A DNA stretch of 64,000 nt from Triplophysa rosa (lineage: Eukaryota > Chordata > Actinopteri > Cypriniformes > Nemacheilidae): positions 21,807,784 to 21,871,783 of the forward strand of contig NC_079904.1 in the NCBI RefSeq assembly GCF_024868665.1, given 5' to 3'. Shown here one piece after another: positions 52,521 through 63,010 of this stretch. The notes beneath the pieces are model-generated. The model was not told the origin of the DNA. It ran no database searches and saw only the letters and a program-made list of their open reading frames with translations. Position 1 is the first letter of the stretch. Each line of letters starts with the position of its first letter. A program made the position numbers and the translations under genes.

Positions 52521-54426
52521 CAGTGGTGTAAAGTATTGGAGTAAATGTACTTAGTTACTTTACTTAATTATCTTTTTGGCTACTTTGTAGTTGTACTGAG
52601 TATTAAAGATATTAGCAACTTTTACTCTCTACTTAACTACATTTTTGAACAAGTATATGTACTCTTTACTCCACTACATTTGTAATGACTAATGCAATTA
52701 CACATTACATTTTGCATGGCACCTATCTTATAATTAATATTGCCATTCACAGGGCATTGAAGGTACTACAATCTTGTGGATTTTGCCCTAACTTACAAAA
52801 ACTTGTCAACATGGCTTCTTTATATGAATATGAGTGCAGTATCAGGTAGATGTCAATCGCTGGCGGTTTACACACGGTTAGCCCTTACCCGCTATTTCTA
52901 CAGTAATATATTGGCAACACTGTTGCCAGCTAGTTACTGTAGGTCACACATCTACAAAAGCTCTTATTTTTAAAACTAACTCTTCCTAAATGTGCTCTAA
53001 ACATGTTTGCTCAAAATTTGACCATATGGTGGGACTATTGCCATGAAGTGATGTAAACCAGTAAAAAGAATGTATAGTATTTCAATTTTCAAAAGTGCTC
53101 TCACACTATATAGACAAAATATTAACCTATAGAATGAGTCGGACACAGAGAAATGAACAATCCACATATGAATCTCAACAATGGTGACAATCAACTGAAC
53201 AGCTTCATGCTGCAATGCATGCTGGGTACATAGTACAAAACTCATTCATGATTGTTTGTCACCATTGATGAGGTTTGTATGTCAAGTGTCTAACTGTGTC
53301 TCAATTGCAAAGAAAGATTTTCTGACAGAGATCTTTCCATTATAACATGTAATCACTTTACCAAACATATCTTAATAAATCTTAAATGCTATATTATTAT
53401 TATTTAATGATTGAATTCTTTCAGATGTATCTTCAGTTACTAAGCAAACATAAAGTTGCGGTTCCTGTAAAGTCCCTTTCAGTGTTATTGTATAAGTGTA
53501 CATTTTAAAGCTACAAGAAAGTCAAAGAGTCCAACCAAAGCAAACACTGATCGCCATAATGGTGACTTAAAACATAATTGAACCACTATGAACTAGAGTT
53601 AAATCTCAATAAGATCTTACACAGATGACAGAAATAAAGTGAAAGTGGTGTCTGTAATATGTGAAGATGTTATTGATGTTTGTGTTTAATTCTCCTCTGG
53701 TGAAATCTTGACAGATTTATTGTGTTCATCTGTTATTTACACTTGTTCATCTAAGACTGTGTGACTTAAGTGCGTTAATAGATTCTTTAATAATGTATCT
53801 TCAAACAGCCATTGCAGTAGTTTACTGTAAAACACCTACAGTAACTAGCTGGCAACAGTGTTGCCAATGTATTACTGTAGAAATGGCAGGTAAGGGCTAA
53901 CAGTGTATGTGAAATGAGGACATGACTGCAGCTGGCGATGAGGCCCAAACCAGCATGTCCAGTGCAAAAAGGATTTGACTTTTTAATTTTACTTAACATT
54001 ATTTTATTTATCCGTTATATTGAAGACACCTTTTTGAAGGAGTTTGGTTTACTTATGAGCACTTGAGTTTAAATGAGACTTGGGTGTTTGTAATGACGTA
54101 GGTTATGGTGTCGACCATGATTTGTTGCAATTTTGAGGTGTTCAGTCTTATTATGATTTAAGAAAATAAATGCGATTGCTCTCCTCACAAATCAACTGTT
54201 TCTTGTTTTTCACTGACGTGTCTCTTAAGTGTTGAGGACTAGTGCTGCTTTGAGCCTACATTCAGTATGAGTAAAATACTCAAGTACTGTTAAAATCAGA
54301 TACTCTAAGACTTTTACTGAAGTCATTTTGGAATTGGTGACTTGTAACTTGTAATGGAGTCATTTTCACTGCAAGGTATCTGTACTTTTACTTAAGTATG
54401 GTTTTCAGGTACTCTTTACACCTCTG
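52521..54426. mobile_element. hAT-type transposon, 1906 bp, exact 8-bp target duplication
   Basis: The ends CAGTGGTGTAAAGTATTGG and TACTCTTTACACCTCTG are inverted, and CGCACCAC lies on both sides (52513-52520, 54427-54434). Subterminal TTACTTTACTTAATT and TACTTTTACTTAAGTA repeats are present. A second inverted pair inside (near 52890-52940 and 53830-53895, sharing GGCAACACTGTTGCCAGCTA) gives a double-hairpin structure. No transposase frame. Confidence 0.85.
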
Positions 54427-54651
54427 CGCACCACATATCTTTGCTGGTACAGATATACCCACACAAGGTGGCAAGTTTGTAAATTCTTATTAAGTAAATC
54501 GTACAAAAATGTTCAATTATTTGGAAGAGCAATTATGAATGCATGAATGCAGAACAAACTACAACTGTGGTGTTCAATTGGCAGATTTGTTTTATCCGGA
54601 CACATCATGAACCAATAAAAACATCTGAGTGAACCATCTCAAATACACTTA

Positions 54652-55255
54652 CTGAGCGTTCCCACCAAACGCGACTTGCGCGAATGAATCGCGCTATTCG
54701 CGCGTAGTTGGACGCTTGAACATTTTGAGTTTACTCGCTTCATTCGCGCGTGAAATTCACAACAGACGCAAGATCGAAAAAATAAAATGGCGGCCGAAAC
54801 GCCCGTTGGAGCACAGTTTTGTATAAATGTAAGTTTCATTTTCACTTTCAACAACTTTTGATTGCATTTCTAGCGAGAAATTAGTATTGTAGTTTTTAAA
54901 TATGTGATTAGTTATTGCAAAGACGCTCTCTGTTTATAATTCAAATAGACTTCAGTTGCGCTCCTTATCTGTTTCTCTGGGCTGCCTTCGTGCACACTCA
55001 CAGACGCTCACATCACTACTAGAGCAAGCTCCTCATTGGTTAACGCGGCGCGAATTTTCGCCAAAGATCAGATTTTTCAACTCGCGCGAATCACGCGTCA
55101 AACGCCCGAAACGCTCAATTCGTGCGAATCACATGATTCGCGCCGCCTCATTCGCGCGAATCGCGCTGCAAGGAGGTCTATCACATCTTTGCATTGACTT
55201 AACATGTAAATCACTCGCGCTTAACGCTTCATTCGTGTCTGGTGGGAACACACAG
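54652..55255. mobile_element. Harbinger-like non-autonomous transposon, 604 bp
   Basis: The ends CTGAGCGTTCCCACCAAACG and the inverse CTGTGTGTTCCCACCAGACA are flanked by TTA on both sides (54649-54651, 55256-55258), the 3-bp target of PIF/Harbinger elements. The arms are dense in CGCGCGAATGAATCGCG-type CpG words. A second copy in the opposite orientation is at 59849-60484. Confidence 0.75.
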
Positions 55256-55258
55256 TTA

Positions 55259-55322
55259 CACTTACATTTAGTCATTTAGCAAACGCTTTTATCCAAAGCG
55301 ACTTACAAATGAGGCAAACAAT
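55259..55322. repeat. SINE tail fragment
   Basis: CATTTAGTCATTTAGCAAAC and TTTATCCAAAGCGACTTACA are the inverse of the 3' tail of the tRNA-SINE family at 17432-17562. The head is missing. It abuts the Harbinger-like element. Confidence 0.65.
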
Positions 55323-55611
55323 AGAAGCAATTGGAACAACAAAATGCATAAGTTCAGTAAAAACTCTCATATAGCCCACCGCAGTATACAAAGCTAAGTT
55401 TTTCTTTTCTTTTTTTAAGGATAGAAAGTGTAGAAAACCATCCATCGATTGTCTTTTATCGTATCCTTCAAATCATGAGATAAAGTTACATTTTTTTGAT
55501 CTATAACTTGCATTTCATGGACCAGAAAGAGCACGAAAATCAAGTGAATTAAAAAATAAGAGTTATACAATCTAAATCAGTAATATAAGCTTCTTCATTA
55601 AGTTCGTCACA

Positions 55612-55850
55612 AGGCTGTTCAACGATGAATCGCATCCAGCATAAACATTTTCTGTGTACTGTGCATATTTATTATGTATTTATAAACAAACACATACGCG
55701 TCACATACATGTATATATTTAGGAAATATCTGCATGTACATATTATATATTACATATATGTGTATGAGTTTATAAACACAAAATGAATATGCACGGCACA
55801 GAGACATATGTTATTTAAACACAAACTTCGATTAATCATGAACAGCCCTG
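55612..55850. repeat. AT-rich GATTAAT palindromic element
   Basis: The left end is GGCTGTTCAACGATGAATCG and the right end GATTAATCATGAACAGCCC, with TTTATTATGTATTTATAAAC inside. It is close to the complete copy at 23161-23490. Confidence 0.7.
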
Positions 55851-57238
55851 GTTCGTCATGAATTTGCATTGTGCTGTGGTACACCGAACTTTTGGCCATG
55901 TAATGTACATCCGAAATGAAAAGAAATCACTTTTATACAAGTACAAAATTAAATACACAAAACGACCTCTACGGAAGAGACATATTAACCATGGTGTCCT
56001 TTTCTTTAGTTGTTCTAAACTTTTAGTTTAATTGTCCTGAAATGTTTTCAAGCCTTCCCTTCTATTTTTTGCAAACAAGTTTTCACAACTAAAAACAAAA
56101 GCGGCCGAAAGATCGATATAAATAACCCAGCAGGGTTCCCCTGGTATCAGACCAAATGAAACATCCAATTTCAGGTAGAGTTGTTAAAAACCGCTGTCCT
56201 TTGGCCATTCAGGGCCCCCTGGTAGATAAAAGTCATTACAGGTCCCCTTTCGGTACAGCTGTACAGATGCATTGCCCAAGCCTCGGGTTAGAGATTACCC
56301 AAAACCTCTCTCCTGTAATGATCTCATTATGTGCTGGCCGCACTCGGTGATGTCTTTCTTGATTAGTGCCTCTCCCACATTCCACCGCGCCAGGAGGAGA
56401 TTGCTAATTCTGATCTTTACTTCGAAAAGGTCACGTCCGTACCCACGGGCAATCACAGGAGTAAACTGCACAAGACTGCTGACCGAAGATCAGTGCAATG
56501 GGATCTGGAGGTAATAAAAAGTGGCTGATGGCCGAGATAGCGGCTGATGTTTCTGTGCTCGAGTATGTGTACACAATGCTTTTAGCTTTGCAACCCCGAT
56601 TTTACACAATGTTGTGTTCCGAAAGCACAATTCCTAGTGCAACGCAACAACACAACAATAGCGTTCTTAGCGCTACCACTAGGGGCTCTAGTTTTCTCTC
56701 AGGTCAGCTACAATCAGAAAGCAAAAAGCAGGCAGCACAAAATGAATCCCTGCGGCTCTTGGATATATATTGATGTCTTATGATGTGAAACGATCGTCCT
56801 GTGCAGGAAACTGGACATTGTTATAACATTACTTATAAAGTTCAGCTTCTTGCACAGAGTAATCGTTTCGCTTCATAGGACGTCATAAAGAATCCACAAT
56901 CTGTTTTTTGGACTTCCAATGACATGACACCTAAGAAAATGCATTTTATCAATCACCAATGACCAGTTTCAGAAAAAATATTGACTATTTTACAGAAGAA
57001 ACAACAGTGAGTCAATTAACTACAAATGTTCATTTTTATGAAGGCATTATAATGCCATAAAGAAATGAGCGCAAAAGTGTCTGAAGACTGTCCATTTCAA
57101 TAACATTTCTTAAATTGGATAAACTCAGTAGCAGTTGCAGGAGTCCATATAATCTGAAAGGCTTTTATCTGCTGAGTCTGCACAGAAATGTTGTACAGAG
57201 ATGAGGAAAATACGATTTTGTCATGCTATTTTATTGCT
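55851..57238 (-). other. Intron sequence, low-repeat
   Basis: The stretch 56150-56510 is a denser, non-repetitive block (TAATGATCTCATTATGTGCT, TTGATTAGTGCCTCTCCCA) that might be conserved. I see no gene. The plus-strand open stretch 56498-56773 has no family signature. Confidence 0.35.
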
Positions 57239-57242
57239 TTTA

Positions 57243-57480
57243 GGCCTGGTTTCACAGACAAGGCTTAAGGCTAGTCCCAGACTAAAATGAATCTGTGACC
57301 TGTCTTAACTGAATATAACTTGCACAGAAATATCTTAATATAACAGTGCCATTGTTTTGTCTCAAGATGCACACCAGTAATGTATTCTTCTGAGGCATTT
57401 TTATAAAAGCGACGTAAATATCTTGATTTAACTAGGGCATAGTCCTGTCTTAAGCTAAGCCGTGTCTGTGAAACCGGGCC
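57243..57480. mobile_element. Palindromic MITE, 238 bp, TTTA-flanked
   Basis: The arms GGCCTGGTTTCACAGACAAG and the inverse of CACGGCTTAGC / GGCCCGGTTTCACAGACACG lie within TTTA on both sides (57239-57242, 57481-57484). The subterminal repeats CTTAAGGCTAGTCCCAGACT and GCATAGTCCTGTCTTAAGCT pair. Superfamily uncertain. Confidence 0.7.
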
Positions 57481-58247
57481 TTTATGTTTTGTGAATTATT
57501 GATTTCTCTCCACAAAAGGCACATCCATGTATACACTTTTTAAAGTCTTTAAAGGTTGAATATACACAAATTTTTTCAAAAGCAAAAACTTCAAAACATT
57601 GACCTTGACAATATAAAGAACACAAACCTAAAACTGGTGATTTAGTTTTAAGAAGATTGCAGATTTAGAAACTATTTCTATATTGTTTACTGACTTAACA
57701 TTCTTGACTCTTATTGCAGGTAAAATATGACTGATACCTGCCTATTATCTATGGAGATTAAAAATAAAATGCATGTGGGCCTAAGCATGTTTGTGTTGTT
57801 TTTTTATTTAAGAATAATAAAGAAATGGTATTCCAAAAGTTATATCTCATGAAGCTCAGTTTGTTTAGAGATCATCATCAGGCTGCTTCTTCATCACAGG
57901 CCTCCTCTCTTTACTGATGATGTGTGTAGTGTAGCACATGCAACAGTACAGGCCCTGTCAGGTTCATCCCTTCATTCCTATCAGTTGCTCAAAGGTCATT
58001 TCATGATCCTGTCCTGGCTAGGGCTGCAGTGTAACAGGTTTGGGTCAGGGAATGGTGTCTTCAAACAGTCCCATCATAAACGTGACTGAAGATTGTTTAC
58101 TCATGCAGATTCAGGTCATTTTGCTTCAGTGCTGGTGAAACTGTAGGTGTCACACACCATCTAAGAGTTTCCATCAGTCAGCTTCCTTATTGATTCAATT
58201 GCTTTTTGCTTAATACTATCTCTATTAAAATGAATATTACCTACAAA

Positions 58248-58399
58248 TATTACATTTACGCATTTGGCAGACGCTTTTATCCAAAGTGACTTACATTGCT
58301 TTGTACTATACATTTTGTTTCTCACTATGTGCAATCCCCTGGGATCGAACCCATGACCTTGGCGTTGCTAGCGCTATGCTCTAACCACTGAGTCACAGA
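58248..58399 (-). repeat. tRNA-derived SINE, copy 4
   Basis: Reading on the minus strand: TGTGACTCAGTGGTTAGAGC head, GGTCATGGGTTCGATCCC box B, GGGATTGCACATAG, then AATGTAAGTCACTTTGGATA and CGTCTGCCAAATGCG. It is full length, in the arid1b transcript direction. Confidence 0.8.
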
Positions 58400-59084
58400 A
58401 AATATTATCATTTATTTTAAGAAGATAATCTGAGGCCTCAGAGGCCTATGGTGCAGTCTATGACATCAATCAAGACACATACTCATTGACATGATCATGA
58501 CTGCAGAATCTTAAATTCCCTTATATAATATTAATTAAACTGGGGTCTTAAACTGAAATACCACAAATTTGCAAATGGCAGGACAAACTGCATTTTTCAT
58601 CAATTCCCTCCATCATATGCACTGTCTGTGCTTATACAGTATATACTGTATATTTAAAATGAAGGTCCAACAAACTAATGGCAAATATCTCCTTCACAAG
58701 GAAAAAAATATATTTTATTTATTTATTCATTCATTTATTTCGCTCCTCACCGAAGACTTTTCACAGTAAATGTGTTATATAACATTACAATAAATATTGT
58801 TCTAAAAGCAAAACATTGCATTAATTACATGTTAAATTCGCAAAGCTCTTTATATTAATCCTGTAATTTGCGCAACAAGTTGCTTTTGTATGAAAGAAGC
58901 CAATTTGACTGCTTCATGGCCGCGATCTAATCCTGTTTACATAAAATAAGCCTGCTCCCGAGGAGATTTAAGTTAACGGACCTGTTGCTAAAACAACAAG
59001 TCAACAATCAAATCCAGCTAACTGAGTTAGCGAGGTAAGAAGAACGGGCCCCTGGTCCGTTGACAAAGCCATGTAGATTGATGA

Positions 59085-59490
59085 TCACGGAGGTCCAATC
59101 ACAAGTGACTTCCGGAAAAGGGGAAGTAACCAATGACGTTTGAGGTTACAACCAAACAGCAAGTCCCGCCCCGCGACTGCCAAAATAAAAATGTTCGCGC
59201 GAGCAAAAGCAGCAGGTGAGAGCGCGACACTGTATATGCACGTCCTTCGCGCACGAGGGCTTGTAATTGCGCGCACAGAAGATGTAATGCGCGCACGAGG
59301 GCTTGTATTGCGCGCACTGTGGATGCCATGCGCGCGCGAAGGTTTCAAACGAGCTCACGAGATCCCGTTTCCTCGCGTGTATATCCGTTGTCCTCTCGCG
59401 GAAGTTATTTGCCGTGTGCTGCCAGCATCAGCATTGCGCTCGTTTCTTTATGGCATTATAATGCCTTCATACATTTTCCCTTTAAAGCGT
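59085..59490 (+). promoter_or_regulatory. CpG-rich promoter-like patch (unproven)
   Basis: Within about 130 bp lie two CCAAT motifs (GGTCCAATCAC, AACCAATGACG), ETS-type GACTTCCGGAAAAGGGGAAG and a GC-box CCCGCCCCGC. These are followed by ATGTTCGCGCGAGC and a donor-like GCAG|GTGAGA at 59213-59218, then CpG-dense sequence. The arrangement is that of a CpG-island promoter with a first exon on the plus strand. No downstream exon is identified, and a CpG-rich transposon could look the same. Confidence 0.3.
59245..59345. repeat. Short CpG-rich tandem repeat
   Basis: Units of GCGCACGAGGGCTTGTAATT and GCGCGCACAGAAGATG-type sequence repeat two to three times. The sequence is unusually CpG-dense for this genome. 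Confidence 0.6.
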
Positions 59491-59497
59491 TAGTTAA

Positions 59498-59739
59498 CGG
59501 ATAGCTCACCCAAAAATGAAAATCCTGTCATCATTTACTCATCGGAATAAATTTATTCTCATCAGAATAAATCTCTTTGTTCTGCTAAACACATAGGAAG
59601 AAATTTGGAAGAATGTCAGTAACTAAACAGATCTCATCCCCCATTGACTCCTATAGTATTTATTTCACCCGCTATGGCAGTAAATGGGGGGTGAGATCTG
59701 TTTGGTTACTGACGTTCATTTTTGGGTGAACTATCACTT
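59498..59739. repeat. Copy of the GGGATAGTTCACCC palindromic MITE
   Basis: The left end is GGATAGCTCACCCAAAAATG after TTAA, and the right end TTTTTGGGTGAACTATCACT before TTT. The central arms ATCTCATCCCCCATTGACTC and AATGGGGGGTGAGATCTG pair. Confidence 0.75.
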
Positions 59740-59848
59740 TTAAAAAATTCCATTTGACTTCTCTAATGTGTTAAGGGCAAAGGGTAGGGCTGTTCAACGA
59801 TTAATTGCAAATAATCGCATCCAGAATAAAAGTTTGTCTTTACATAAT

Positions 59849-60484
59849 ATACACCAAACGCGAATGAAGCGTTAAGCGCGAGTGATTTACATGTTAAGTC
59901 AATGCAAAGACGCGATAGGACATCCTGCGGCGCGATACGTGCAAATGAGGCGGCGCAAATTGAGTGTTTCGGGCGTTCGTTTGACGCGCGTAACGTGTGA
60001 TTCTCGCTAGTTTAAAAATCTGAATTTTGGCGAAATTCGCGCCACATTAACCAATCTGGAGCTTGCTTTAGTAGTGACATGATTATGACGTAGCGAGCGG
60101 AGGCAGAAATCCGAAACAACAATAGAGGACAAAATCATCGTCGCTGTATGTGGATACCCAGAGCACGATACAACTTCTAATTTTTTCGAAACAGGAATAA
60201 AAAGGATCTTGGAAGAAAGTGAGTGAGGAGGTCGGACAATCTGGTAAATTGTAAAAAACGATCTTTACTCAATTTGAGCTATATATACATACACGAGACT
60301 GGAGCCGCCTGGCAGAAGCCCCTCCCATGACGCGAATTCGCATCTGTTGTGAAGTGAATTTCATGCGCGAATGAAGCGAATTTCACGCGCGAATGAAGCG
60401 AGTAAACTCGAAATGTTCAAGCGTCCAACTATGCGCGAATAGCACGATTTATTCGCACAAGTCGCGTTTGGTGGGAACGCTTAG
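59849..60484. mobile_element. Harbinger-like non-autonomous transposon, second copy, inverted
   Basis: It reads as the inverse of 54652-55255: ACACCAAACGCGAATGAAGC and AATCACTCGC-type sequence left, GTCGCGTTTGGTGGGAACGC at the right. The left terminus lacks GTTCCC, so it is slightly truncated. Confidence 0.75.
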
Positions 60485-60616
60485 CTAGGGGTGAGGGATA
60501 AATTTGATTCTTAGATGCATCGCGATGCGGACGTGGACGATTCTGAATCGATTCACGGATGTGAAAAATCTATTTTCTAAATGTTAAATATTTGACGGCG
60601 TGCAAATAAGAGACGA

Positions 60617-60800
60617 CGAAGATGGCGGAGAAAGAAATCCGACTCAGTTTACATTAAAAGCTCATGTATGGAAGCATTTTGGTTTCTATGAAGCTGAAGG
60701 TAAAATGGCCTCGACAAGACCCACATATGCAAGTTGTGTCAAGCTAAATTAACATATTTTGGAAACACAACAAACATGATACACTATATTAAAGTCATAA
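60617..60800 (+). pseudogene. Broken hAT transposase N-terminus (BED zinc finger)
   Basis: Two frames give the start of a hAT-family transposase. First comes VWKHFGFYEAEG (from 60665). Then, after a frame change near 60711, comes DKTHICKLCQAKLTYFGNTT followed by NMIHYI (60712-60789). The CxxC and following His are the BED zinc-finger pattern that binds transposon ends. Similarity stops after this point and a different repeat (CAGGGCTCGACGTTAACGC) follows, so nothing catalytic remains. A nonfunctional remnant. Confidence 0.75.
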
Positions 60801-61794
60801 CAGGGCTCGACGTTAACGCTTGTCCGGGACAAGTGAATGTTTTGTATGGGCGAGTGAATTTTACGTGCCCGACAGTACGACATATATGTAGAATAATAAG
60901 AATATTATTATTAGAGTCCATGTAACTAGATGCGGAGCGGAATCCTGTTATTTAAATGTCATCTGGCTGTTCTGCATGTCTGAGTGAATTATGTGCACAG
61001 TATTTATCTACGTCTGCACTGAGGATATGAACAGGATATGAACTGCTCTGAGAGTTTATTTTACGAGCGTTTACTGTTTGAGTGAAGCTATCGTCAAACT
61101 CAAAAACTCAAGCGTCTTCCCAAAGACCCGTCAAAATAAAAGTCCCGTTAAATTGAACACACAGACAAAAAATACTTTAATGAAATATAGTATTTGCCAT
61201 TGAAAATTGTAGTGCCCTTGTAGTAAATTGATAAACACTGTAAACTGTAGTAAAGTTCAAAAACACGATAGTATCTAAGAATTTTACTGCAGTTTACTAT
61301 AGTAAATACTATAGTATACTACAGTAATTTTTGTGGACAAATATACCACTATTGTATAGTAAAAATGGAAAAACACACATATTAGAAATATTAAAACAAA
61401 CTGCTCCTACTGTTTTGCCTGTGCTACCAAACTTTAAACCTCTCTAGCTCCAGTGCTATGTGCACAAAAAGTCTGCATTAATTTACTGCATTCTGTATGC
61501 TACTACAGGGCACTGAGGGCAGTCACTCTTTTCCTGTTGATTCTTTGCAATGCTGGCAAATGTAGCCTTTCAGTTGACTTGCGAAATCAATTCCATTTGT
61601 TTTATTAATAAAGGACATTGGAAGTAAAATCGGTCCGGGTAATTACAAATACTTTGATTTTAATAGTCACACAGCAAGAAAAAGAAAATTCGTATAGGAA
61701 AAAAGATGCATCGAGAATCATTTTATCATCGCATCGTAGCCCTCTGAATCGTAATCGAATCGTGACCTGCCTAGAGATTCCCACCCCTACACTG

Positions 61795-62081
61795 TGTAGC
61801 AATCTTTGCACTACCTCACATCTGCACTGTTGTATATTTCACTGGTTTGCACTCTATCTGCCATTACCTACTGTATCTTCCTTTTCATTTTTTAAATAAA
61901 AGTTGTATTTCTCATATATATAATAATCTGTATTTATTTGTATCTTTTTTACATATTTTTATTCTGTGTTAGTGTTATTTGTATGCACCATGGGTCTGAG
62001 AGTAACGCAATTTCAATCCTCTATATGTATGTAATGTACATGTGACAGAAATGACAATAAAGCAGACATTGACTTTGAAAA
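61795..62081 (+). mobile_element. 3' end of a truncated LINE
   Basis: It contains GGTCTGAGAGTAACGCAATT, ATGTAATGTACATGTGACAG and ACAATAAAGCAGACATTGAC then TTTGA, the kind of 3' UTR and short-repeat tail seen on fish non-LTR retrotransposons. No reverse transcriptase frame is present, as expected for 5' truncation. Confidence 0.6.
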
Positions 62082-62939
62082 CCTAGCGGAAACGATACAC
62101 GTTTGTGGCTTTTAATTTCTTTTTATTAATTCACCAATGTAATCTGATGTTTACTGTTCTTTTTTTTTTTAGAAATATCTATATGATTTTATCTGTGTGC
62201 ATGCATTGAACCGAATCGAGAATCAAATCGAGAGCTTGAGAATCGAAATCGAATCGGAACATCTGAATCGATATTCAGCCCTAGCACTGTGTATATTCAT
62301 TTTGTATTTATAAACACGTACACACCAATACAAAATAAATATGCACGGTGCACATGCACAAATATTATTATGTAAACACAAACTTTTAGTCTGGATGCGA
62401 TTAAGTAAGGAATACGCCCTTTCACATGACGTCACGCATCTTCCGTTCTGCCGCGAAGCAGTGTATCATTACTTCCGCTAGCACTCCAGTTCATGAGGTG
62501 GCGGTAATGCACCTATAAGCTGGTTTGCCAACCGCCAGTAAAACTCAAGAAGAATAAGTTACTTCCGCTAAGCGCCTCAGAATGGAGTTTACCAAGTCCC
62601 TTGCACATCTGTGCAAGGTTTATTAATGCATTTTGTTTTTCTATTTAGTTATTTTATTCATTCGATTTCAGTATATGTATATGCTTTGTTTATTGAAACG
62701 AAACTGCACACGTTTCCATTAACAGTAAAGTTTGACATTATAAACGTCAGATCAAGAGCAGGGTGTTGTGTGCAGTGACGGCCTGTAGGTTACACTATAA
62801 CTTTTCTGTACCAATAGAACGTTTTTCAACCAATCAGATTGAAGCATTCAACAGCCCCGTGGTATAATCGCGATTAATCATTGAACAGCCCTAGTGGAGG
62901 GTGAATGTTTAAAAAATGTTTCTGTTAAAACAACAACAA

Positions 62940-63010
62940 AAAAACATATTCTGTCATCATTTACTCTACCCCATTTGGTTTCAAACTCGTATGTCTTTAC
63001 ATTGTGTTGT
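62940..63010. repeat. Fragment of the GGGATAGTTCACCC palindromic MITE
   Basis: Only TTCTGTCATCATTTACTCTA and TTGGTTTCAAACTCGTATGT of the left arm remain. Confidence 0.55.

Larger units (their letters stand above)
59785..62893. mobile_element. Nest: GATTAAT palindromic element split by several later insertions
   Basis: The outer element begins TAGGGCTGTTCAACGATTAA (59785), resumes at 62285-62402 (TGTATATTCATTTTGTATTT ... AGTCTGGATGCGATTAA) and ends GCGATTAATCATTGAACAGC (to 62893). Into it fell a Harbinger-like element (59849-60484), a hAT-related block (60486-61790) with a broken transposase, a LINE 3' end (61795-62081), a GAATCGATATTCAGCCCTA-type hAT end (to 62284) and an unclassified piece (62403-62867). 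The flanking 8-mers match only partly. Confidence 0.65.
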
